Shown here: in pieces, positions 26,280-33,203 of the stretch
How the letters are laid out: every line of letters begins with the position of its first letter
Numbering within the stretch: position 1 is the stretch's first letter
Assembly: GCA_002344215.1 (NCBI GenBank)
Contig: DDSV01000023.1
Coordinates: 62,001-126,000, forward strand
From: Akkermansiaceae bacterium UBA2381
Lineage (GTDB): Bacteria; Verrucomicrobiota; Verrucomicrobiia; Verrucomicrobiales; DEV007
Length of the DNA stretch: 64,000 nt
Direction: 5' to 3'
The notes under the pieces: generated by a model
Databases searched by the model: none
Told to the model about the DNA's origin: nothing
The model's input: the letters and a program-made list of their open reading frames with translations, nothing else
Position numbers and translations under genes: made by a program

Positions 26280-27263
26280 TCAAAGCCACCAGGTCGCGAG
26301 GCTGAGGTAGATCAGCAGAGTTGAAACATCGGCCGTCGCGAGGGTGATCGGACCGGCCGCGATCTTCGGATCCAATTTGAAGGCATGGAGCATTGCCGGC
26401 ACGCTCAGACCGAAGGTACAGGCGGCGGTGAGCGACAGGAGGATGCTCATCCCGATCGTCAGTGCCGCCGCCCCGTCACCGCGCCATCCCCAGACGATCA
26501 GCCCGACGACGAGGCCGCAGCCCAGTCCGAGGAGCACCGCTGTGCCGAGTTCGCGTCCCATCGCTTTGCGATACCAGCGCAGCGTCGGTTGTGTCGCCCG
26601 CAGCGACTGGATCGTGATTGTCATTGATTGGATGCTCACGCTCTCGCCCAGTCCGAGGACGAGGGTGAGGAAGAAAGCGAGAACAAGACTCTCCGCCAGG
26701 GTCGCCTCGTAGATGCTCGCGAGCAGCGCGCACATCGTCCCGCTTGCGATCGTGGCGAGGAGCCAGGGAAAGCGGAAGCGAAAAGCGCGCAATGGCGAGG
26801 CATCCTTCACCTGGGAGATGCGGAAGCCGACCCCTTCAAAAAGAGCCTCGGCCTGTTCGCGGTCGGCGAGGTCAAAGATCTCTTCGGAGAGCAGCGAGAT
26901 ATCGACAATGCCGACGATGCGACCCTCGGGGTCGACCACGGGCAGGGCGAGGAATTTATACATCACAAACATCTCGCAGGCATCGAAGACCGTCGCCGTC
27001 GAGGGCAGGGCGACGACACTTTTGATCATCGACTCGGAGATGAGGCGATCGGGCATCTCAATGAGAAGACGCCGGGTCGGGAGTACCCCGACAAGGCGCT
27101 CTTCGTCATCGACGACATAAAAGTAGACGATTTTTTCGCCGACACCCTCTTTTCGGATCTGTTCAAGAGCCTCGCCAATCGTGATGTCCTGAGACAGCGT
27201 CACAAAATCCCGGCGGGCTTCAGAGAGAACGGATTCGGTGAGATGATCTTTTTCGAGAGGCAT
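26280..27263 (-). CDS. MgtE-type magnesium/divalent cation transporter, short form
   Basis: A 327-residue protein with two CBS domains (about residues 15-135: LVGVLPTRRLLIEMPDRL and RIVGIVDISLLSEEIFDL) followed by the five-helix MgtE membrane domain that ends DPKIAAGPITLATADVSTLLIYLSLATWW. The N-terminal superhelical MgtE_N domain of full-length MgtE (about 450 residues) is missing. The ATG at 27263 was chosen over a GTG at 27293 because AAGGA lies upstream. MgtE channels pass Mg2+ and are gated by Mg2+ binding to the N and CBS domains, so a shorter member may be gated differently. Universal stress protein remnants flank it on both sides. Confidence 0.82.
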   Translation of the reverse strand: MPLEKDHLTESVLSEARRDFVTLSQDITIGEALEQIRKEGVGEKIVYFYVVDDEERLVGVLPTRRLLIEMPDRLISESMIKSVVALPSTATVFDACEMFVMYKFLALPVVDPEGRIVGIVDISLLSEEIFDLADREQAEALFEGVGFRISQVKDASPLRAFRFRFPWLLATIASGTMCALLASIYEATLAESLVLAFFLTLVLGLGESVSIQSMTITIQSLRATQPTLRWYRKAMGRELGTAVLLGLGCGLVVGLIVWGWRGDGAAALTIGMSILLSLTAACTFGLSVPAMLHAFKLDPKIAAGPITLATADVSTLLIYLSLATWWL

Positions 27264-27312
27264 ATCCTGTTTCCTTAACACATGCCGCGCCACGTTTCAT
27301 TGAGTGAATGAA

Positions 27313-27441
27313 TTAACGGACCATCACCACCGGGATGTGGCGGGTGCAGACCATCCTTGTTGTCGTGCTGCAGGGGATGAACGGCCAGATCGGGCTGTGG
27401 CCATACGCTCCCACCATGAGGAGATCGATGCCGTCCATTGA
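27313..27441 (-). pseudogene. Second universal stress protein remnant
   Basis: The minus strand reads MDGIDLLMVGAYGHSPIW... and ends ...HIPVVMVR with a stop at 27313-27315, which is the conserved C-terminal half of UspA-like proteins (adLlVmGayGHs ... pVlvvr). The N-terminal half is absent and the sequence upstream does not continue it. It sits 50 bp before the mgtE-like gene, mirroring the remnant at 26119. Confidence 0.6.
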
Positions 27442-27577
27442 ACGGAGCCGGCGATGCCCGAATCCATACGGTCCGTTCCTCCCGGATTGGTGACCTTTAG
27501 TGAACCGGGTGGCTTTACCCCATGGGAATACACCCTATAGCGGTTAGGGCGGATCCTTATAAAGTGAAAGCCTACCC

Positions 27578-27802
27578 ATGCTCCTTGTCATGCCAGATAC
27601 TCCCCTACTAGAGCTCCCCTACGAATCCGCTCGCGCTGTCATGCTTCACGACCTTCGGCATGCGCTCTTCACGATCCATCTCACTCCACTACTGCTTGAG
27701 AAACACCGGGAAGATAAACCGCGCTTCGACGAGGTGTGCGAAGGCCTGTCCCACGAATGTGAGACCGTCTCCATCCTCATCGAGCGGGAATTTGGCGGGT
27801 AG
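27578..27802 (+). CDS. Small protein with a histidine-kinase-like helix
   Basis: A 74-residue protein of unknown family. The segment MLHDLRHALFTIHLTPLLLE resembles the first helix of HisKA dimerisation domains (HDLRNPLTAI), but no catalytic domain follows. A TATAAA block at 27558-27563 lies before it. Codon use is less GC-rich than the neighbouring core genes, as in the rest of the island. A start at 27590 is also possible. It may be a real small gene or a fragment; I cannot assign a function. Confidence 0.4.
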   Translation: MLLVMPDTPLLELPYESARAVMLHDLRHALFTIHLTPLLLEKHREDKPRFDEVCEGLSHECETVSILIEREFGG

Positions 27803-27913
27803 GGGGAGATTCATCAGGAAGTCCGATGTCTTTAGTTTCGGGGTAATGCGGGTTGCCATGCCTTGAACCGGAAGCCGATTGGCAAATTCTCGATATTGCG
27901 ATACTATGACGGC

Positions 27914-28147
27914 ATGGCACGAACTCTCGACACCCTCGAACACGACGCCCTGCTTCTGCCCGAGGAGCAACGATTGACCTTGGCGCACCGTTTATTGAAA
28001 AGTACTGAACCTGCTGGTGACCCGTCCATCGAGTCTCTCTGGACCGCAGAAATTGTGCGCCGCATTGAGGCTCTCGATGCCGGAACCACCGGGATCCACG
28101 ATGCCTCAGATGTGTTCCGTGATCTCGATCACCGCCTCGCGCGATGA
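27914..28147 (+). CDS. Addiction-module antitoxin (RelB/TIGR02574-like)
   Basis: A 77-residue protein starting MARTLDTLEHDALLL and continuing LPEEQRLTLAHRLLKST, the pattern of the 'putative addiction module component' family that pairs with RelE/ParE toxins. The ATG at 27914 was preferred over an upstream ATG at 27863 because similarity begins there. The stop overlaps the start of the toxin remnant by 4 bp (ATGA), the normal arrangement for such pairs. The partner toxin is broken, so this antitoxin is probably an orphan. Confidence 0.75.
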   Translation: MARTLDTLEHDALLLPEEQRLTLAHRLLKSTEPAGDPSIESLWTAEIVRRIEALDAGTTGIHDASDVFRDLDHRLAR

Positions 28148-28221
28148 GGGTGGCGTTCACGACCGAAGCGCGTGCCGATCTGTTCGAGTCCGCCGCTTAT
28201 TACGAATCTCGGCTATTTTAA
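28144..28221 (+). pseudogene. Truncated RelE/ParE-family toxin
   Basis: An ATG overlapping the antitoxin stop opens a frame reading MRVAFTTEARADLFESAAYYES and then RLF before a TAA at 28219. This is the N-terminal fifth of a RelE/ParE toxin (V.FT.EAR.DL.EAA.YYE). The family needs about 90-100 residues, so the toxin is not functional. The break coincides with the end of the small zinc-ribbon gene on the opposite strand, marking an insertion or deletion junction. Confidence 0.75.
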
Positions 28222-28535
28222 AAACACACTCCGAGATGTTCCGAGGCACAGCCGTGGCAGGTCTTGCGATCCAGCATGTGACCGTTCAACCGCAGCTCAC
28301 CGCAGAACTCACATCGAGAGCAGAATCGCCTTTCCGCTGCAGCTCTCGCCAGAATCAACATTTTGCTCCCGGGCTCCTTCTTCCATTTGCGGAAAGACTT
28401 CCAAACCGTCACAGCTTGGGATGGGTGCGGCCATTCGACGGTGCCGACTTCGAAGTTCCAGCCGTCGACATCCCTCGTGCAGCGAAAATGGGCGTCGAAC
28501 GGATTGGATTGCCTCTCCCTCTGTTCCATTTTCAT
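28218..28535 (-). CDS. Small zinc-ribbon partner of DUF5131
   Basis: A 105-residue protein. Its C-terminal third has five cysteines in two clusters: FCSRCEFCGE (Cys72, 75, 78) and KTCHGCASEHLG (Cys93, 96), a likely zinc ribbon. The central VWKSFRKWKKEPG segment is basic. The start at 28535 lies 3 bp past the DUF5131 stop codon, so the two are translated as a unit. The longer reading frame upstream (to 28688) lies inside the DUF5131 gene and was not used. The pairing recalls phage clusters in which Gp37/Gp68 proteins travel with cysteine-rich partners. Function unknown. Confidence 0.6.
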   Translation of the reverse strand: MKMEQRERQSNPFDAHFRCTRDVDGWNFEVGTVEWPHPSQAVTVWKSFRKWKKEPGSKMLILARAAAERRFCSRCEFCGELRLNGHMLDRKTCHGCASEHLGVCF

Positions 28536-28537
28536 TC

Positions 28538-29284
28538 TTAGACGACATCCACTCGTTGTTGAAGCTTCCGGCGCGCTTTCGGTTTTGGAAATGAATTGTG
28601 ATGGACGCCCTCCAACTCGCGTCCCGCCGCCTTCTTGTTCCGTCCTCCCCACTGCTTGAAGAAAAAGGCGACGTCGTGTTTGGCGCATTGATCACGGATT
28701 TCAAGGACCCACTTGGGGTCCATGGGGCGGGGCTTGGCACCGCTTTCACCGCCGACGATGGCCCAGTCGATTCCACGAAGCTTCAGTTTCGAGAGCGGGC
28801 TAATGAGAGGCTCGCATGAGAGAAAACGTACCGCCGCCGGGACTTGGCGGAGGTCGTCGATGCGGTGAGTGACTCGCTCGTCCTCGACGCTGACGCCCAT
28901 CCAGATGTTTTGGGTCCAGGTCAGTTCGCCACAAACTTCAGCGAGTCGTTCCGAACGCTTGGTCAACACCTGGAAGATGAGATGCGGACACTGGTTCATG
29001 ACCGCAAAGACCTTTTGGATGAATTCGAGGGGCACCTCCTTGTGGAAGAGATCGCTCATCGAGTTCACAAAGACCATGGCCGGTTTTTTCCACTGGAAGG
29101 GAATCGCGAGGGCGGCTTCGTGCTGGCGGATCGCAAAGCCGTCGGCGTATTTTTCAACGCCCATCGCCTTCAAGCGGCGGGACATGATCTCCGCGTAGCA
29201 GAATTTGCAGCCTGCGGAAATCTTATCGCAACCCGTCGTGGGATTCCACGTGAGTTCGGTCCATTCGATGGAGCTAGTGGCCAT
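28538..29284 (-). CDS. DUF5131 / phage Gp37-Gp68 family protein
   Basis: A 248-residue protein of the phage Gp37/Gp68 (DUF5131) family. It begins SIEWTELTWNPTTGCDKISAGCKFCYAE, with cysteines 19, 26 and 29 in a CX6CX2C arrangement resembling an iron-sulfur cluster site of radical SAM enzymes; IFQVLTKRSERLAE and WAIVGGESGAKPRPMD are further family motifs. The reaction is not established for most members. It is encoded in phages, prophages and defence islands, often next to a 'three-Cys-motif partner' protein; here the partner is replaced by a small zinc-ribbon gene. No SAM-binding GGE beyond GGES was checked. Confidence 0.82.
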   Translation of the reverse strand: MATSSIEWTELTWNPTTGCDKISAGCKFCYAEIMSRRLKAMGVEKYADGFAIRQHEAALAIPFQWKKPAMVFVNSMSDLFHKEVPLEFIQKVFAVMNQCPHLIFQVLTKRSERLAEVCGELTWTQNIWMGVSVEDERVTHRIDDLRQVPAAVRFLSCEPLISPLSKLKLRGIDWAIVGGESGAKPRPMDPKWVLEIRDQCAKHDVAFFFKQWGGRNKKAAGRELEGVHHNSFPKPKARRKLQQRVDVV

Positions 29285-29306
29285 GGGATAAAGTTTGGAT
29301 CATGTC

Positions 29307-29495
29307 TTAGGAGTGGACCGTTCCGCCCCTAAGTTCCTCAAGCCAAGATCCGGGATCGGTGACTGATTCCCATGCAGGTTGCGCCTTGCGCATCTGGTTG
29401 TCGAGATAGGAATCCGAGTAAACAGGATCCGGCGTGAGGTTCGGAGCCGTCACCGATCCTTCGGTTGTGATCTCGATCTCGTCGATTGTTTCCAT
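29307..29495 (-). CDS. Small acidic protein, possible antitoxin-like
   Basis: A 62-residue reading frame starting METIDEIEITTEGS and ending with a PAWESVTDPGSWLEELRGG motif. Such short acidic starts followed by a Trp-containing C-terminal helix are seen in small antitoxin-like genes, but I do not recognise the family. It ends 22 bp before the DUF5131 start and points the same way, so it may be co-transcribed. An inverted repeat (TCGATTGT / ACAATCGA) covers its start codon. The reading frame could also be fortuitous. Confidence 0.4.
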   Translation of the reverse strand: METIDEIEITTEGSVTAPNLTPDPVYSDSYLDNQMRKAQPAWESVTDPGSWLEELRGGTVHS

Positions 29496-29576
29496 CGACA
29501 ATCGAAAAAATCACGAAATTCTTGAAAAAAGAATCGAAAATTCGAAGGGAACCGCGTATTCTTGTGAAAATTTCAC
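29482..29576. promoter_or_regulatory. AT-rich control region with three palindromes
   Basis: Between the divergent small gene and the AAA ATPase lie three symmetric sites: TCGATTGT / ACAATCGA (29482-29489 with 29498-29505), TCGAA / TTCGA (29534-29545), and GTGAAAATTTCAC (29564-29576). The last lies 24 bp before the ATPase ATG. They are plausible operators for a repressed defence operon; no regulator gene was identified. Confidence 0.4.
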
Positions 29577-29599
29577 ATAAAATTCAAATTTATGAAGTC

Positions 29600-30985
29600 A
29601 TGTTAATTGATTTTCGCGTCGAGAATTATCGGTCTTTTGCAAACGAGCAATCGCTCAGCATGATCGCAAGTCAGCGAATTGGTAGCGATGAGCATCCCAA
29701 TCATCGCATGCCGCTTGCGGAATCCGGGAGCGAGCTTCTCCGCGCCGCCGTGATTTGGGGTGCCAATGGGGCGGGAAAATCGAATCTGTTCAAAGCCATG
29801 AAGTTTGCCGTCGAGATTATTCTCGAAGGAACTGAACCGAAAGCCGGAGTGCCCTACGACCCTTTTGTGTTTCATGAAGAGTTCCGCAGTTCCTCGTCCG
29901 CTTTTGCGTTTCGTTTTTTCGTCGATGGCGAAATTTACGAATACGGATTCACGATCAGTAGTTCGCGTATTGAGGAAGAGTGGCTCTCGGTTCGAATCGC
30001 GAAGAAAGACCAGCTTCTCTTCGAGCGAATGCCCGACCTCAATGGAGTCCCCGAAGTTCAATTGGGGCGAAAGATCACACAGAAAGAGTTTCCCCGGATT
30101 CGAGCGCTCTCTGCCGTCGGGACACGGACAAATCAGCTGTTTTTGACTTCGATCCGGGAAAACATCGCAGCGAGTGAATATGGAACTTACTTTTCATCCG
30201 TCCTCTCCTGGTTTGAGGAGCATCTTGTCTTTATTGGCCCGAGCGATAGATATGGTCTCATGTCAGAATTGATTGGTTCGGACGAATCCTTTGCGAAATT
30301 CGCCGGACAGTTCCTGCATCGCGCAGGAACCGGAGTTCACGGTCTACGAGTCCAGTCGAAAGACGTCGATATCGCGGCCTTGAAGGCACAAGTAGGAAGT
30401 GAGAGATTTGAGACGCTCCTTTCTTCGCTCGGAGAAGGAGAAACGCATGTCATCTCGACGCCGGATGATGATATCGATCTGGTCATCGAAAATCGCGGCG
30501 GTCCAAGTGCGAAGATGCGACGGATCGAAGCGGACCATGGAATCGAAGGCTCCACCCTTCCCCTCTCCGAAGAGTCGGACGGGACACGGCGGCTTCTTGA
30601 TTTGCTACCCGCATTGCATCTGCTTTCTCATGGCTCCCGAGTCTTTATTATTGATGAACTGGACCGCAGCCTGCATCCGAATCTCAGCGTTGAATTTCTG
30701 AAATTTTTTCTTAATGCCTGCGAAGGAGACTGCCGCCAGCTCATTGTTACGACGCACGAAGATCGGCTTCTCGATCTCGACATCCTGAGACGGGACGAAA
30801 TTTGGTTTGCCGAGAAGATCGAAAGCGGAGCCTCAGAGCTGCGTTCGCTCGCCGAATTCAAGGTCCGTAAAGACTTGAAGATTGATAAGGGATATCTCAA
30901 CGGACGCTTCGGGGGCGTTCCTAAGTTTGGACATCTCCAGGACCTTCTTCCAGAGGCCGATCTTGCACGCCTCGCCAAAGCATGA
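29600..30985 (+). CDS. AAA15-family ATPase of an AbiL/RloAB-type defence pair
   Basis: A 461-residue protein of the AAA15 / OLD-like ATPase class. The start at 29600 was chosen because the conserved LIDFRVENYRSF begins there. Walker A is GANGAGKSN (residues 54-62), the ABC-like signature region TLPLSEESDGTRRLLDLLP comes before the Walker B VFIIDELDRSLHP, and LIVTTHEDRLLD provides the switch histidine. These ATPases are known as RloA or AbiLi when they pair with RloB. It overlaps the next gene by 4 bp (ATGA). Together they probably form an abortive-infection or restriction-linked system against phages, inferred from family and position in a defence island. Confidence 0.82.
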   Translation: MLIDFRVENYRSFANEQSLSMIASQRIGSDEHPNHRMPLAESGSELLRAAVIWGANGAGKSNLFKAMKFAVEIILEGTEPKAGVPYDPFVFHEEFRSSSSAFAFRFFVDGEIYEYGFTISSSRIEEEWLSVRIAKKDQLLFERMPDLNGVPEVQLGRKITQKEFPRIRALSAVGTRTNQLFLTSIRENIAASEYGTYFSSVLSWFEEHLVFIGPSDRYGLMSELIGSDESFAKFAGQFLHRAGTGVHGLRVQSKDVDIAALKAQVGSERFETLLSSLGEGETHVISTPDDDIDLVIENRGGPSAKMRRIEADHGIEGSTLPLSEESDGTRRLLDLLPALHLLSHGSRVFIIDELDRSLHPNLSVEFLKFFLNACEGDCRQLIVTTHEDRLLDLDILRRDEIWFAEKIESGASELRSLAEFKVRKDLKIDKGYLNGRFGGVPKFGHLQDLLPEADLARLAKA

Positions 30986-31623
30986 GTTCCTTTCGGAGAA
31001 AACCGCGCCCCCTCAGTCGAGAGGAACAGACCTATCGGGATGACACGCTTTTGGTCGTGGCGTGTGAAGATCGGTATGCTCCGGCGCAATATTTTAGCTT
31101 CTTGCCAAACGAGAGAGTCAAGATTCTCCCTCTCCCGACTCTCGACACCCGGTCAAACCCAACTGATATCTTGAATCGTCTCCTCACATTTCAACAAGAG
31201 CACGATCTCAAAGAGTTTGATCAACTCTGGTTGGCCCTTGATCGAGATCACTGGGCCGCCGGCTCGCATCGAAAGGCCCTCGCCGAGGTCTGTAAAGAAT
31301 GCCAGCAGCGTGGAATTGAAATCGCCATGAGCAGCCCGTGCTTTGACCTCTGGCTTCTGCTTCATCAGAGAGACATCACCCACCACAATGCACCGATGAA
31401 TGCGGCCGAGGTTGCGAAAATGTTTCGGGAAACCGTGGGCGAGTTCAACAAAAAGCGACTTCGCCAGGAGCACTATTCGCCTCAGAGTATTCGTGATGCA
31501 CTGGACCGGGCAAGAGCACTGGATATAGAGCCGGAAAATTGGTTTCCCGAATCGCCTTGCACCAGGATTTATCGGATTGTGGAACAGGCGGTCGAGAAGG
31601 ATTTCATTCGGCTGAGGGAATAA
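30982..31623 (+). CDS. RloB-family protein, partner of the AAA ATPase
   Basis: A 213-residue RloB-family protein. Conserved acidic clusters are visible: VVACEDRYAPAQYF near residue 25, LWLALDRDHWAAG near residue 84, and SSPCFDLWLLLHQRD near residue 117, a pattern consistent with a TOPRIM-like metal site. RloB genes are found next to AAA15 ATPases in type I restriction loci and in the AbiL system, where they are the presumed effector. It overlaps the ATPase gene by 4 bp. No type I hsd genes are present here; a type ISP gene lies 3 kb away instead. Confidence 0.82.
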   Translation: MSSFRRKPRPLSREEQTYRDDTLLVVACEDRYAPAQYFSFLPNERVKILPLPTLDTRSNPTDILNRLLTFQQEHDLKEFDQLWLALDRDHWAAGSHRKALAEVCKECQQRGIEIAMSSPCFDLWLLLHQRDITHHNAPMNAAEVAKMFRETVGEFNKKRLRQEHYSPQSIRDALDRARALDIEPENWFPESPCTRIYRIVEQAVEKDFIRLRE

Positions 31624-31637
31624 TGCTCCTAACCATG

Positions 31638-31835
31638 CTACGGGATTTCCAGCTTCGGTAAACTTTCGACAACCCGATTCGTCTCCAAACTCACCGTGAT
31701 CACCCGCAGGAACAACTCGAGCGGGTACTTGGCGTTGCCTATTGTTTCCGTCGCCCAGAGGTCGGCGTCATTGGTGATGCCGCTGGCTTTGTCGGTGGTG
31801 AAGGACTGGCGTTCCATGACCCAGTCGAGGGCGGG
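31638..31835 (-). pseudogene. 3' remnant of a second type ISP restriction gene
   Basis: The minus strand encodes ALDWVMERQSFTTDKASG... ending ...NRVVESLPKLEIP with a stop at 31638. Over 63 residues, 54 are identical to the C-terminus of the larger ISP gene whose stop is at 34343. DNA identity is also high but not complete, so this is an older copy or a related locus, not a recent duplication. Only the last 65 codons remain; the rest has been lost. It directly follows the RloB gene. Confidence 0.8.
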
Positions 31836-31895
31836 CAATTTGGACCCGAGTCCTTGACTCCTATCCGGTTCGGACGACGCTAATCCCTCACTCGG

Positions 31896-32189
31896 ATGAT
31901 CACCACCTGCGACTTTCGCTTCCTTTGTCCCATGAATTGGGACGAGATGGCCGATTTGCCCGATGGATCGGGAAAACACTGCGGGCATTGTCAGCGATCC
32001 GTCATCACCGTGCACACCCGCCGCCAGTTTAATGCCGCCGCGAAGCGGGGTGATTGCGTGGCCGTGTTTCCTGAGGGGGAGGAGGAGTTGCCGCGACTGA
32101 CCGGAGCGCCCGAGAAAACGGAAACGATCATCCTCATGGGCGATATTGATTTTAGACCGCGCAAGAAGTGGAAGAGGAAGGGGGAGTGA
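31896..32189 (+). CDS. Small cysteine-rich protein
   Basis: A 97-residue protein with CDFRFLCPMNWDEM at the start, HCGHCQRSVITVHTRRQF in the middle and GDCVAVF near the end. The HCGHC cluster suggests a metal site. Homologous-looking sequence occurs at about 33500-33580, though in decayed form. Families with C.MnWdeM ... RhC..C.k.V are known from Planctomycetes and Verrucomicrobia with no assigned role. The Lys-rich end (RPRKKWKRKGE) may bind nucleic acid. Confidence 0.6.
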   Translation: MITTCDFRFLCPMNWDEMADLPDGSGKHCGHCQRSVITVHTRRQFNAAAKRGDCVAVFPEGEEELPRLTGAPEKTETIILMGDIDFRPRKKWKRKGE

Positions 32190-32395
32190 CGAAGGCGACA
32201 CCCCAGGGTCCGCCATCTCTCCTCGTGGCTCGCGGAACCGATTCGCCCTCGAAACATTCCTCCCCCCGGAATTCTCTTAGGGGCGACCCTAAATTCCTCT
32301 CCTCTTCTGCGGGAATAAAAACACCGGTCGAACCTAGGATGGCCGCGTCGTCCCGGTTGATTTCGAGGGAGATCATGGGACAATGAATTAGCAGG

Positions 32396-32599
32396 ATGAA
32401 AAAAACTCCCGTCACTTCCCGGCACCCCGATCCGCTCGTTGCGGCCGCTGAGGCCGCTGAGGCGATGCCCGTGAGGGAGCGGTGTCTGAGTAAGAACTTC
32501 CACCGCCAGACAGGCGGATGGTCGGCTGAGATGCGATGGAGGGGCCGACCAGTGTGTTTGAAGAGCAAGCGGGATCTTGAGCGTCAGTTTTCCGCCTGA
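32396..32599 (+). CDS. Small basic hypothetical protein
   Basis: A 67-residue reading frame with an Ala/Glu-rich middle and a basic end (WRGRPVCLKSKRDLERQF). No good ribosome binding site or known motif is visible. A longer overlapping reading frame on the other strand (32152-32568) also exists and neither shows recognisable family features. Listed as possible only. Confidence 0.3.
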   Translation: MKKTPVTSRHPDPLVAAAEAAEAMPVRERCLSKNFHRQTGGWSAEMRWRGRPVCLKSKRDLERQFSA

Positions 32600-32615
32600 T
32601 TCAGGTGACAGTCGT

Positions 32616-33203
32616 CTAGTCGGGTGCCTCGACGGACTTGCCCCGCTTGTTTTTCATGATCTCTGCAATTTCCGAAGCGGCATACATCGGATCTCTAGTG
32701 TGTGCAATGCGATGGCACGTGGGGCATAAGCTAACAAGGTCCGAAATAGATACTTCACGTTCCCCTTCTGAAACCTGAATGGTGTGGTGACACTCGATTA
32801 TAAAGCGGCCTTCAACCCGAAGGAAAAACCCACACGCCTGACAAGTATGGCCATCCTTTTCTTTCCGCCTTTTCGCTAAGGAAGCATTCCTCGCATATGA
32901 AAGGGTTTTTTTGTCTCTCTCATATCCTTCAATGGCCCTTTTATCATCTAGTTCGAAATGCTTATCGGGTCTTTTGTAATTACTCAGGTTATTAGGATGG
33001 CTGTAAGCACAGTCCGCATTTCGGGCGAAATGTTCGAAGTGTGCCTCGCTACCGGTTCCAGCTTTGTGTGCTTTGACGGGAGCCCGGCATTCGATGCACG
33101 TGAAGTCTCCTTTTTTTATTTGACTTCCTGACCTTTTGATATGGAGCGCATCCTCAATAGTGATCACGTCATCTCCGTGGTAGCACTCGATAAGTGTCGG
33201 CAT
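32616..33203 (-). CDS. HNH endonuclease with CoiA-like N-terminus
   Basis: A protein of about 195 residues. The N-terminal part has FTCIECRAPVKAHKAG and EAHFEHFARNADCAY, the cysteine and histidine pattern of the zinc-binding region of CoiA-like proteins. The C-terminal half has a classic HNH site: TCQACGFFLR, then ECHHTIQVSEGE, LVSLCPTCHRIAH. The start at 33203 (MPTLIECYHG) fits the similarity; an earlier ATG at 33233 is possible. HNH enzymes cut DNA in restriction, defence and mobile-element settings. Here it lies inside a defence island and has no clear partner on its strand. Confidence 0.78.
   Translation of the reverse strand: MPTLIECYHGDDVITIEDALHIKRSGSQIKKGDFTCIECRAPVKAHKAGTGSEAHFEHFARNADCAYSHPNNLSNYKRPDKHFELDDKRAIEGYERDKKTLSYARNASLAKRRKEKDGHTCQACGFFLRVEGRFIIECHHTIQVSEGEREVSISDLVSLCPTCHRIAHTRDPMYAASEIAEIMKNKRGKSVEAPD

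Noticed and set aside
28218..28688. Longer form of the zinc-ribbon gene
   Set aside because: The extra 50 codons overlap the DUF5131 gene and have no conserved features; the start at 28535 is placed just after its stop.
32152..32568. 138-codon minus-strand frame next to the cysteine-rich gene
   Set aside because: It overlaps the C-terminal end of the cysteine-rich gene and has no recognisable motif.
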